From Benincasa hispida (taxonomy: Eukaryota > Streptophyta > Magnoliopsida > Cucurbitales > Cucurbitaceae): a stretch of 64,000 nt of DNA. Positions 48,626-59,075 of this stretch are shown piece by piece. The stretch spans positions 82,870,156 to 82,934,155 of the forward strand of contig NC_052357.1 in assembly GCF_009727055.1 (NCBI RefSeq), given 5' to 3'. A model generated the notes under the pieces. It searched no databases and was not told where the DNA came from. It was given only the letters and a program-made list of their open reading frames with translations. Each line of letters begins with the position of its first letter. Positions within the stretch are counted from its first letter, which is position 1. Made by a program: the position numbers and the translations under genes.

Positions 48626-48930
48626 CTCCATGAATCTCACTCTCTCCATGAATCTCGCTCTCTCCCTGAATCTCACTTACAAAGATGCCCTCAGTAGCTT
48701 CACACTGTGATTGACATCCAAAGTAATGACTTTCTCCACCAAAGCACCAACTTCTTTGATATTAAACTTGTTCAAGAGAGTAATACTAGAAATGGTGGAC
48801 ATTGGTTTCACAGTCAAATCATCCATCACCATGTAAGGACTAGAATCTCGCTCTCTCCTTGCCTCTCGCTCTCTCCCACCATGCCTTGCAAAACATATGT
48901 TAATTTAATTCAACTTTTTTTAAAATCTTA

Positions 48931-50124
48931 AAAGGGATCACTATTTTATGCCCTGTTTTAATTTAATTAAGATGTGTAATTGTGCTTTTATTCGTTCATG
49001 CTTGCATATGAATATGATTCATATTATTGAATTTTGTAATGTAAGCAACGAATAAGAAATTCTTAGCTGTTATATTCATCCTAAACTCATAAGAAATTAT
49101 CAACTGTTATATTTAATTAAGATGTGGAATTGTGTTTTTTCTTTTCTTTTGATCTTATTTTTATTATTAAATTAGAGGGAGTCTTAACTTGTGATAACAA
49201 AGGAATTAAAAGGGAGACTTAAGCAAATTACATAGCAAAGGGGTAGTTAGCCCAATGAGCCCAAACTATGGGTTGAGCTAGAATCAAGGCCCATCCTATC
49301 ATCAAGAGAAATGAAAGGCCCGCAACAATTATTGTTTCAATATTCCTAAGGCCCAAACTTGCATAAATGGATATGGATTTGAATTGAAATCTCTCCACTT
49401 GGACCCATTACAAATAAAAGAAGAAAGGGTAATTGCAATAAGTGGTACTTTTAGGGGGATTAATCAAGTGAACAACAATATATTTAATGAATTGCAAAAT
49501 AACAAAATATATTAGTTATAGACTCCATCACTAATAAACTCTTATCAGTGATAAACTCTATCATCAAAAGACTCCAACCAACGATGAAGTCTATCACCGA
49601 TAGACTCTGTTTCTTTCCCCCTTCCAAGAGTATTTCTTTACTATTATTCTACCCCATTATCCTATGCATGCACTAATATTATTTTGAGATAAGCTAGCCC
49701 TTCTTACATACTTCTCATACAAATTTAATTTTTACTAGATTCCAATTTAAAAGATCATATAGGACTTTTAAAAATTGAAAAATAGAGGAAATTGAATTGT
49801 TTATCGATATAACATTTCAATGTTTTTGTTTTATTGTAGAATGTTGTTCGGACATGAGCTGGGACAATTATTGAAGATGCTATATTCGAAAAGTGTTCTA
49901 GATGTTGTTCTCATTTTACTTATTTTATGTATTTCTGATATGAATGTTTATCGACTTCGTTTGGATATTGTAATTTTTTACTTGTTAGAAAATGAACTTC
50001 ATTTTCGTTTATGTGAATCTTATTTGGTATAATATGTTTCACATGATTTCAGATCAAATTTTAAAAAATTACAAACGATATATTAAATTTTAATACTCCC
50101 CACGCATATAGGATCCCCCAACGC
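48931..50124. other. Non-coding 3' part of the inner CACTA element
   Basis: No gene is seen. 49510-49610 contains a cluster of TCTATCA/TGATAGA-type short inverted words. A frame at 49820-50032 looks random. Confidence 0.4.
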
Positions 50125-50410
50125 ACAAAAACGGCGTCGGGAGTTAGGGGGAACTCCCGATGCTTACGTGGCGTCGGGAGTTAGAGGGGAACTCCCGACG
50201 CGTTGTAACTCGTCGAGAGTTCCTGGAACTCCCGACGCCGTATACTAAGCGACGGGAGTTCCCCTAACTCCCGACGCCGTTCAAAAGTTCGTCGGGAGAT
50301 CCTCTTCCGACGGATTTCTCCCGACCAAACTTTCGATGACCATTTATGCATCGGGAGCTCTCCCGACGAATTTTTCACACTTTTCCGACAAAATATGACG
50401 TTGGGAGAAG
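50125..50410. repeat. Subterminal GTCGGGAG repeats of the inner CACTA (right arm)
   Basis: About ten copies of the same word in both orientations, in the last 300 bases before the element end at 50427. The consecutive inverted pairs could form hairpins. Confidence 0.8.
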
Positions 50411-50427
50411 CCAGAATTCCTATAGTG

Positions 50428-52149
50428 ATGGAACCAAAACAATAACCTGAAACTTTGCCATATCTAAAAACTGGGATACTCCTCCTCTATACTCCACTGA
50501 TAACTTATTTCTTAGTTTAATCCATTCTTTATTCATCCTTAAAAATAAATATTTTCTGACCAACTTGTAATCCAAAACAATAACCTGGATTAGAGGACAA
50601 AGTACAAAGTATTTATTAAGCATTGAAACTTTGATAAAAAATTTCAAGTTTTGTTCGGTGAGTATTTAAATTAACTAATTTATTAATACAGGATTTGCAC
50701 TTTTTTTATTGATAAGTGAGTTCCATAATTTTCATTTTTTTAAGGGCAAAATAAAACAACATGTTTTGCGAGACTTACTATTTTTTAACATCTTACCAAT
50801 ATATTTAATCTATTTTTTTTTAACGCACACTTACTCAATTGCAAAAAATTGTTATGTAAACAAATTTTTTTTAAAAAAAAATTATTAAATTATTATTATT
50901 TATTTTACTAATCTTATAAAAAAAGTGATGGAATGGAAGGTTCACATAATCCTTACTTTCTTATCTAATAGGTCCCTAAAACTTGTTTAAATTGTCTAAC
51001 AACTTTCAAATATTTTATTTTAGTACATTTCTCCAAGCTTCAAATTTTTGTATTAATATAGGCTTTCATCTATTCAACATTCTTTTAAAAAAATTTACAA
51101 GCCTATGGAACACAAAATTTAAAGTTCAATTTCAATTAGACACAAAATTTGTTTATGTCGAGTTAGATTCTTTTAAACTTTTTTAAAATATTAAATGTGT
51201 TAAGGGGACCTATTAAGTACCAAATTGGAAGTTTAAAAATTTATTTTTATATTTTAATATTTATAGATTTATTAGGACACAACATAAAAAGTTCATATAC
51301 TAAAAATAGCACATAGCATCTATGTACTAATTTTCTTTCTCCTTTCAAGGAAAGTTCGAAAATGTTAAATCATGTATGCTTAGGCTCCAAATAACCAACA
51401 TCATATCATTTTTTAGACATAAAGATAGTGTTGTAATCAAACTTGAAACTTAAAAGAATGTAATAATGTTTATCTTTAACGAATTATGACATATTCGTTA
51501 TAAAATTACTCTATAGACTTTCAGAGAATTGTAAAACAAATATATTATGCAAAATTGACGAGATCTTAAACAAAAGCGACATGCACCGATATTGGATGAT
51601 AAATATGTGCATTGGTTAAAATTTAAAATTTGTATCAAAGTTGATATTATTGAAATCTAGTGAAATTGACACAATCTTTAACATTGTCTTTTTATTAGTA
51701 GGTTAATTAATTATAATATTTATCAAAGTTGAGGTTTAATTTGATTAAATTGAAAGTTGTGAATAGAAATGGATACACACATTTGAATGAACATAATTTG
51801 TATGAAAGGATGTGAAATAATGATTTAAATAAATATATAAGAGAAAATAAATGAGAAGATTACCGGCAGTGGCGGCGGGTAGTTGAAGGCGGCGGTTGAA
51901 CGAGACGAGGAGATGACGACGACAGTGGGCAGTTGATTGCAGCTGCTGACCGAAGGGAGAAGTGGCGGCGGCAGCGAAAAAAAAGGGGAAAAGTGGGAGA
52001 GGGAGGGAGAGGAATGGGGGAGGGTGAACGGCGGCGGCGGGGAAGGAAGGGAAAATGGGAGAGAGAGGGAGAAGAGTGGGGGAACTTGGTGGTGAGGGGA
52101 TCTAGGGCGTGGGTTGAAATGGGGAAGAAGGGGATCTGGTTACCAGATC
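50428..52149 (-). pseudogene. Truncated TNP2-like 5' end in the outer CACTA element
   Basis: Read from 52149 downward, this has the same layout as 42151-43140 of the inner element: a purine/pyrimidine-biased leader, an AT-rich intron, then the first exon (LVRKYLFLRMNKEWIKLRNK; SVEYRGGVSQFLDMAK). Only about 40 codons of coding sequence remain. The sequence after 'atggcaaagtttca' switches to 'ggttattgttttgg', text that normally stands just before this exon, and then meets the inner element. Confidence 0.75.
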
Positions 52150-52490
52150 CCCTTCCCCGACGCCGCCCAACGGGCGTCGGAAGAGCTATCGAGAGTTCCA
52201 ACGCTGAGATGGTCTCTCCCGACGCTCGATTTAGGCATCGAGAGAACTCATTTTTCTTGTAGTGTCCAGTGACCACCACCAACCAACCTTTAAAAACATT
52301 AATAAATATACTCTTAGTATATAACAAACTAGACAAATTTGTATAACAAATTTGTATATAAAGAATTGCAATATATGTATGTTTTTTTTTATTTTAATGA
52401 GTTTCTATCAAAAGTGTTTAATGACAAATGAATTTTTGAATGATATTTTTTTTCTAAGTCATTCCAAACACGACAATAGACTGCATTGTA

Positions 52491-54361
52491 TAGTTATATT
52501 TATTTAGGTTATATGTGTAGAACTATATACGTTCGAAAGTTCTAATTTAATTTAATAACATTTTAATTTATTTTGTTGGTCAATTTAAGTAGCTGGAAGA
52601 CTTAAAATCATTTTCTAAACGTAAAGATTCAAAATGTTTAAAAGAACCTAGCGACCAAATAAAAACTAAAATTCAAAATTTATTATTTTTTATTTCTCAA
52701 ATGTAATTTGATAAGAAAAAATATAGTTTTTCAATAATTGAATTTAATATTAAAATACTAGTTTATTTCAATTTCAAGTTAGTATATTATGGTAAAAAAG
52801 AATTAATCATTTTCAAATTAGTTAAAGTAACAAAAGTTATGAAATTTTATTTTAAAATCTAGTAAGATTAAAATATAAAATTATTAAAACAATAGATTAA
52901 ATAAAATTATAATTTTAGTCAAAATCTCTATTTCAAATTTTTTAAAAAAATATGCTTCTAAATGTTTTAGTTTATTTTAAACTTAACTATATTAAAATAA
53001 TTAAGATGACAAATTTAAACTAATTTAAAATCTAATCGGCGATTAAATACAAGAAAATATTTCACAAGCTAAATATTTATAAATTTGCACTTCATTTCTA
53101 GGCTTCTTAAATCTGCACTCCAACTTCTTAAACTAAGACTTCCAAAATCTGTACTCCAAACACAGTTTTTTTAAACCCGAATTACCTAAACCTCCAAGCC
53201 TAATCCCGAGCTTAAGATTATTAGGTTTAAGATTCCAAGTCTGTCAAATGCCTCATTTGTTTCGCGAGTATCCTAGATATTCATGGAGTGGACAACTAGA
53301 TTATGGATTGTTGTGTTTGATTTTCGGTATTGTAAGATGTCCCAACATCTGAAGATTCTCGAGCATCCTAGGATATCCAGACGGAGGGTATCGGGAGAAT
53401 TTTGGATGCACTCTTGAAACAGGTTTTCCAAATTCCCGACCTGAGAGCATTTTCATTTTACATTTTTGTCCTTAATAAAATTTGTTTATTAAAAAAAGAA
53501 AAAAAAACGTGCACCAATTATTTTTCTTTTTTAGAAAACGACTGCCAAATATTTTTTTTCGTCACTTTGTGTATTTTTCTTCTGATGTACATTTCAGATT
53601 AATTGAACTTTGATTCTCATTTTAAATATTAATAAACCATAATAAATTGTGGTGGCAAAAAAAATAATAATAACAATAATAATAATTGTTGTCCTCTGCG
53701 TTTTGACTCGAGACTTCAGAAATCATATATACATTCTCATTCCACAGTTTTTTATCTTACGTTTTCTTCGTGCTGCACTGTTATGTCAATTTATTAAATA
53801 AATTTTTTGTAACAACTCGATCAAAATAACTCAATAGAGGCAAAACTAGAAAAATATTGTCTATTTAAAAACAAAGCTCCATTGTTCCAATAAGCAACAA
53901 ATTATCTATCCATTTATAACCCTATTTTAAAATAAGAGATAAAAGTAAAGAAATTTAAGGAAAATAGCCTCTTTTTTCCTAGATTTTAAATTAAATTTTA
54001 ATAATGATAAAAAGGGTGTAATTTCCTTTTAAAAAGTGAAAAGGCTCACCTCAATCCTTAACAAAAATGTTAATTATTCACATCATTATTAGTTTATTAT
54101 ACATGACCAAAGTAAAGCCATAGAAATAGAAACTTTGTAAAACCACAAAAGAGGATTACCAGAATGAAACAGAAATTAAATAGAACACTGCTAAGAAATT
54201 AGTTATATTCAACTTAATATCATAAAAGCAGCATAAGGTCAATATACAGTACTTTCCCAGTCATCTACCCAAAAATGCAGTTCAAAAAAATAACATGGGA
54301 AAACCATCTATACAAAAAAGAATAATCAATTACAATTCCCTTCCCCCAACCCCTCAAAACT
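52491..54361. other. AT-rich intergenic DNA and 3' side of the IDM1-like gene
   Basis: 52491-53650 is AT-rich with no gene. An (AAT)n-like run sits at 53661-53684. 54100-54361 is probably the 3' untranslated region of the IDM1-like gene. Confidence 0.4.
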
Positions 54362-56608
54362 TCACCAATAATAATTGGTTGAATCAAAAGCCTCTGAAAT
54401 TGAGTTCCAATCATCTAAAAACATATTATCAGAGAACTCATAGTCCAAACAAGTTTGCTTCAGCTTTTTCCTTGGCCACCATTTCAGATTATTTGAGATC
54501 CTGATTTTCTCTAGCAAATCCTTCTGGCATCTCACAGTGTGTTGAAAACCCAAGAATGTGTACTTGATCAGCTCTAATCTATCAGAATCTGTCATTTGGG
54601 AGAACCCAAATCCGGTTGTCCAAGTGCTGAGAGCCTCAGGAACAGCAGGTAATGTCAGCCTCTTCACTCCTAATTCTATAAGCTGATGTTCCAGCTCGTT
54701 CATCAATCTGCGGCACATTCCTTGTCTGCGGTATTTCAATCGAGTGGCAACTAAAGGAATTTCAGCCACTTCATCTCCATAAACTCTCACTGTTGCTACT
54801 GTGATTACTGTGTGTTTTCTCTCTAAAACCACTGTGTAAAACCCTTCAAAGTTTAAGCGTTTTGACTCTGATCTTCTGCTTAAGAGAACATCTTCAATGA
54901 GGTCGCTTTTGGTGATGGGGTCCTTTACAGGACGAAAACTCTTGTGCATTACACCAAGGGCAATATTCAACTTCTTCCTCTGATACTCAGCCATTTTATC
55001 TGGACAATATTTCATTAATGTCCATATGAGGTTTTCTTCTTTTTTCCCAACTGGGATTTGTTTCCATAAAAGCTTCTGCAGACCCATGTGGATATCTTCA
55101 CATCTTCTGGTGCAAAACCAGTTTTCTCTATCGATGGTTTGATCTGAATCATCTTCAAGCACTTGAATGCTCTTTACACAACCAATATGAACATTCTGGT
55201 CACATTGAACACATTTAACAAAAGATATATCAAAAGAGGAAACCTGATCATCAAAGTCGTATGAAACTTGGCCACAAATCTTGCAGCAGCATGAAGGGCA
55301 GTACCAATCCCCAGATGGGATGCCTTTGAAACCGAGGCAACTGCCATGAAAAGCAGCAGGGCAGAGATCGCACAAAATCAATTCACCCCCGAAATGACAA
55401 ACGGAACAGATGCAGTCGTTTTTGTCCAGGCAGGGCGTGTCAGAATGAGCATTGTCATTATTATTGTTTACCTTTTTCTCAGTGGCTTTTGTCTCGTTCT
55501 GAGTCCGATTATTGTTTGGATTCAATTGCTTTTGACAGTCCAGTAAGGATCGCCCATCTTCCAAAAAGATATTGGCCGCCGGCCTATGCTTTGTACTGCC
55601 TGTATGAGCCTCAAATTTACTGATAGTGAACAGATTATAGCAACAGTCGCATTTAATAATACCTTCATTTGTTACCGATCCCCACCAAGTTATTGATGGA
55701 CCGTCCTTCGATGCTACAGTGGAATACACTCTATCTCCTGGCGAAACTAACCCATGATCCATCAAATATGACAGACCCGTTCGTGGATTCCGCCGTGAAT
55801 TACCCTTCGCCGCCTTCCGCGGCTGCGGTTTCTGGTTCCCCAAATATTGCACAGACAGTACTGGTGATTTCACGCGTTGCGTTTCGTCTTTAGGTTTTTC
55901 AAATGAGGACGCCGCAGTTTCTTTTTCTGGTTGTGAATAGTTCTTTTGACTTAGGGAATTATGATCGGCAGCGGCGGTGCCTCCTTGATCGATATAGGCT
56001 GCAGTGATTTGATCGATGGACGGTACTGGTGATTCAACGAGTACCGATTCGTCTTCAGGTTTCTCAAATGAGAACGCCGCAGTTTCTTTTTCTGGTTGTG
56101 AATAGTTCTTTTGAGTAAGTGAATGATAGGCGACTGCGGTGACTCCTTGATCTATACAAGCTTTGCAGGCGGTTCTGAGAGAAATATAAACCTTGCCATT
56201 AGGAGCTTGGTATCGCAACTCCTGCTTGTTTTTCTTCTGAATATAGAAAAAATGCCATCCCGTCCACAAAAGATGCCCTAATGCATTCTCTTTGACGACC
56301 GATTTCTTGAGAGCGGTTTTCTTGTCGAGAGCAATCATGTACCAATCGACCACCGCCTGAGGCGATTTCTTCGCTATGAAATTCCGAGCTTTCGCCTTAG
56401 GCGCGTGCTTCACTGTGAACTCCCGAGCTTTCCTGATCGGTGGATAATCGTCGTCGTTGTCAGTATTGTCGTCGTCATCTTCGCTGAAGAATTCTGGATT
56501 ATGATGAAAACGTAGGACGAATTTCGGCATGTTGGTGGTTGAGGGAGTGTGGGAAAAAGGAAACGCAGAAGAATGGGGTGAAACAGAAGGGAAAACAGTA
56601 GAAGCCAT
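54362..56608 (-). CDS. IDM1-like PHD finger / GNAT acetyltransferase protein
   Basis: An intronless frame of 748 residues. Residues 28-60 are acidic. Residues 75-152 form a conserved N-terminal region (VVDWYMIALDKKTALKK, LLWTGWHFFYIQK). Residues about 150-255 hold a 55-residue direct repeat. Residues about 265-350 match the Tify/TPL-binding domain (GLVSPGDRVYS, GIIKCDCCY). Residues 398-443 are a C4HC3 PHD finger (CICSVCHFGGELILCDLC), followed by a second Cys/His-rich extension to about 507. Residues about 560-690 are a GNAT fold with the acetyl-CoA loop YRRQGMCRRL (G630). Family knowledge: IDM1-type proteins read histone H3 tails and acetylate H3 to guide active DNA demethylation. This copy is shorter than Arabidopsis IDM1 and may be a paralogue with another role. 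The family call is firm; the exact orthologue is not known. Confidence 0.9.
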   Translation of the reverse strand: MASTVFPSVSPHSSAFPFSHTPSTTNMPKFVLRFHHNPEFFSEDDDDNTDNDDDYPPIRKAREFTVKHAPKAKARNFIAKKSPQAVVDWYMIALDKKTALKKSVVKENALGHLLWTGWHFFYIQKKNKQELRYQAPNGKVYISLRTACKACIDQGVTAVAYHSLTQKNYSQPEKETAAFSFEKPEDESVLVESPVPSIDQITAAYIDQGGTAAADHNSLSQKNYSQPEKETAASSFEKPKDETQRVKSPVLSVQYLGNQKPQPRKAAKGNSRRNPRTGLSYLMDHGLVSPGDRVYSTVASKDGPSITWWGSVTNEGIIKCDCCYNLFTISKFEAHTGSTKHRPAANIFLEDGRSLLDCQKQLNPNNNRTQNETKATEKKVNNNNDNAHSDTPCLDKNDCICSVCHFGGELILCDLCPAAFHGSCLGFKGIPSGDWYCPSCCCKICGQVSYDFDDQVSSFDISFVKCVQCDQNVHIGCVKSIQVLEDDSDQTIDRENWFCTRRCEDIHMGLQKLLWKQIPVGKKEENLIWTLMKYCPDKMAEYQRKKLNIALGVMHKSFRPVKDPITKSDLIEDVLLSRRSESKRLNFEGFYTVVLERKHTVITVATVRVYGDEVAEIPLVATRLKYRRQGMCRRLMNELEHQLIELGVKRLTLPAVPEALSTWTTGFGFSQMTDSDRLELIKYTFLGFQHTVRCQKDLLEKIRISNNLKWWPRKKLKQTCLDYEFSDNMFLDDWNSISEAFDSTNYYW

Positions 56609-58310
56609 TAGGGTTAATGGATTAAGAGGAAGGACGAGAACATCCTGAGAGGAAAGAGAAACCCTAATTTGATGAATGGTTAGGAAATCGGAAATCTGAA
56701 GGAAATAGCTTGGTGTACAAGAATCTGAAAATATTTGATTTGAGGAAGAAACAGAAATATATATGTTTTCTGTTTAAAATAAATAATAAATTATAATAAT
56801 AACGGGTCTTTTCTTTTTCTTTTTCTTTTTCTTTTCTTTTCTTTTCTTTTTCTTTTCTTTTCTTTTCTTTTTCTGTCTCCCCTCGTCCAATTCAACTTCA
56901 AACCCAGTTTTCTTTTTACTTTTACCACACTATCAAATAAGCCAAGATTTTATCTTATTCCTAAATTTCAGCATATTTTCTTTTTTATTTTGACAATAAA
57001 AGTTCGTTTTTAATTCCATTTTTTAAATTTAAAAACAAAAACAAAAATGGAAGACAATAGTCAAAAGTATTCTTTTAAAATGCAATTACTTGATAAGTGT
57101 TTTACAAATCAAATTGGATAAATAACAAATTTTGGAGATTGAGTAGTAGTTAAGATGGTAATTTTCATTAGTAAAAAGGGAAGGTAAAGTAATTTAAATG
57201 AGGATCTTGGAGGATAGTAACTAAATCCATCTTAAAAGATTTGAAATACGTTGGTATAAACACAGAAATATTTGCTATTGAGATGGTTTGACCACCCTTG
57301 AATCTAAACGCTTGAGTTAATAAATAATGGTAAGATTAATTCTATATATATATCTTTACCGTTAATAGAGATATCCATTATTCTATTCTAATTATTTAAT
57401 ATAAGTATTTAAAAAAAGATTTGTAACTTGCCGGATTGGACTATATTTAGAAGTGATTTTGTAATTATCAAAATCACCTTTTCTTCTAATGATGATATTT
57501 GGGTTGGATTTTAAAAAATATCTAAAACGTCATTTTAAATTAATTTTCGAAAAAATAGTTGGATGGTGACTTTTCCGAACCAGGGTTTCAAAAATGGATA
57601 TCTAATTCAATTAGGTACAATTAATATTTTTTTTTTCAAAGTATTGAATTAAATAAGTGGGGTGGAGAAATCAAACTTCTAACTTGATGGTACAAGTTAA
57701 GATATGCTCATTTTAGCAATAAAATAAACATTATTTTAAAACCTCAATTTGTCATAGGATTTATTATTTACTACCGTTATTTTACATTCATCATTTTTTT
57801 TATTCTCTATTATGATGTTTACTATTTTCTTCTCAAACTAAAATAATTTACACCTCAAATACTATTATAAATCAAACTAAAATAATTTATACCCAAACAC
57901 AAACTATTATAATTTAATAATAAGATCTTAAGAGAATAATAATCGATTTCTTGTCCCAAACACCTCCATAATAATTCAAAATCACATTTAAGAGTTTGCA
58001 ATCAAATATTAATATGATTGGATAAAAACCAATTTCACAAAATTAATCATACTTAAAAGCTCTTCTTCTACGACCACTTTCAACTTTCATTCCAAATGTA
58101 TACTGGTTTTGTTTTTTATTGTTAGTTTAATGAAGTTTCTTAAAAATTAAATAAATAAATAATAATAATAATAATTTCATAAATGTTGGTGTTTTCGGGG
58201 AGAATATATTTCTTTCTTTCTTTCTTTCTTTCTTCTTCTTCTTCTTTTTTTTTGTAAGGTCAATTAAATGATTATAAACTTGGAGAAAAAATAATTGCAT
58301 AGTTTTAAGT
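56609..58310. other. Intergenic DNA with microsatellites
   Basis: A (TTTTC)n tract lies at 56806-56872 and (CTTT)n/(CTT)n at 58206-58245. 57830-57975 resembles the tail of the Myb/SANT-like transposon ('ataatttacacctcaaatac', ending 'cccaaacacctcc') and may be its deletion derivative. A 42-base match to 35512-35553 ('cattccaaatgtatac...') lies at 58090. No gene is seen. Confidence 0.45.
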
Positions 58311-58818
58311 AGGGTGTTCAAATAACCCAACAATTCGAATAATTCGGACTACTTGATTCAAAATGTAATTATTGGATTGAGTTAGTTTTGTTCTTGGGTT
58401 GGGTTAAATTTTTTTTTTTTTTTTTGTTCGATTAGATTGGTTCGTGGGTTGGCTAAAAAAAATTCTGTTGAACCAACCCAACCCAAATTTTATATATATT
58501 AATAAAATATATTTCTCTTTGTTTAAAATTTGATTATTTTGTATTTTATTTATGAATTTTTAATAATTTTCTTTTAAAATTGTTATGATATTTTTCTTTG
58601 TTTAATGTTTGCAATAAATATCATAGATATTTGGTATTTAGCATTTGAATTTTATGAGATTTTAGTTAAGTCATGTTATATAATTTACATGTTTTTTAAT
58701 TAGAAAAAATAAGGTATAACCCGTCAATCCAACACAATTCGAATTTTAAAGGTTGAGTTGGGTTGTAGACTTTATGAGTTGGGTTGTAGACTTTATTTGG
58801 GTCTAAGATGACCCCTAG
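58311..58818. mobile_element. MITE-like element with a CCAACCCAA core
   Basis: The ends are 'gtagggtgttcaaataacc' and 'gatgacccctagc', an imperfect inverted repeat. The core has repeated ttgggttggg and its complement. It shares its ends with 24824-25443 and 31250-31745. Confidence 0.4.
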
Positions 58819-59075
58819 CTCTAAGAAGATATACTGCGTATGCCAGCAGTTCATTTTTCCTAGCCATCTACTCGTATGATGTCTCATCTTTAGTTCTTGT
58901 GATGGTATATACTAAAATAAAAAAATCCTAGATTTAAAATTATGGAATTACTTTGTTTCAAAATTTAAGCTTTGGATAGACATGTAGGGCAAAAATTAAG
59001 GATGAAACTCCATAGCTTTAACCTTGAATTATTAATAGAACAAATACAACAATCAACAACTAATGAAATACTTAT

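Larger units (their letters stand above)
48200..48930. other. Unreliable assembly with duplicated blocks
   Basis: 'caacactctcatacaaatta' and the next roughly 50 bases occur at 48209 and 48511. 'agtaatgactttctccacca' and the next roughly 95 bases occur at about 48353 and 48721. The two adapter copies lie between them. A real tandem repeat cannot be excluded, but chimeric mate-pair reads are the simpler explanation. Confidence 0.8.
41945..50427 (+). mobile_element. Inner CACTA (En/Spm) element, 8483 bp
   Basis: It begins CACTACAAGAAAAACGG and ends CCTATAGTG (reverse complement CACTATAGG), with a 3-bp duplication ATG at 41942-41944 and 50428-50430. Both arms carry many copies of the subterminal word GTCGGGAGTT in both orientations, the expected transposase-binding landscape. 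Plus-strand genes: a TNP2-like transposase (43051 to about 46613) and a second Ptta/En/Spm-like ORF (46709 to about 48125). Both are decayed, so the copy is not autonomous. The region 48.2-48.9 kb is unreliable (adapters). Confidence 0.92.
40568..52264 (-). mobile_element. Outer CACTA (En/Spm) element, internally deleted
   Basis: It starts CACTACAAGAAATC at 40568 and ends TTTTTCTTGTAGTG at 52264, and is flanked on both sides by TCC (40565-40567; 52265-52267). Without the nested element it is about 3.2 kb. Its right arm, on the minus strand, carries the CACTA 5' region and the first roughly 40 codons of a TNP2-like transposase (MNKEWIKLRNKLSVEY..., start about 50540). After DMAKFQ the frame jumps to unrelated sequence. 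It therefore has no transposase and would depend on another element. The left arm holds a 211-235-bp tandem repeat. Confidence 0.88.
40025..52490. repeat. GGGGTGTTTG...CAAACACG repeat, interrupted by CACTA elements
   Basis: The left part (about 40031-40567) starts 'gggggtgtttgtttcaagg' and continues with degenerate ccaactccgg/ccacctcc words like those at 9.2-10.0 kb. The right part (52268-52490) resumes 'agtgaccaccaccaacc' and ends 'ccaaacacgac' near 52483. Joining 40567 to 52268 gives a continuous text. Its tail resembles 8930-9062. Probably a DNA transposon with a low-complexity core. Confidence 0.5.
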
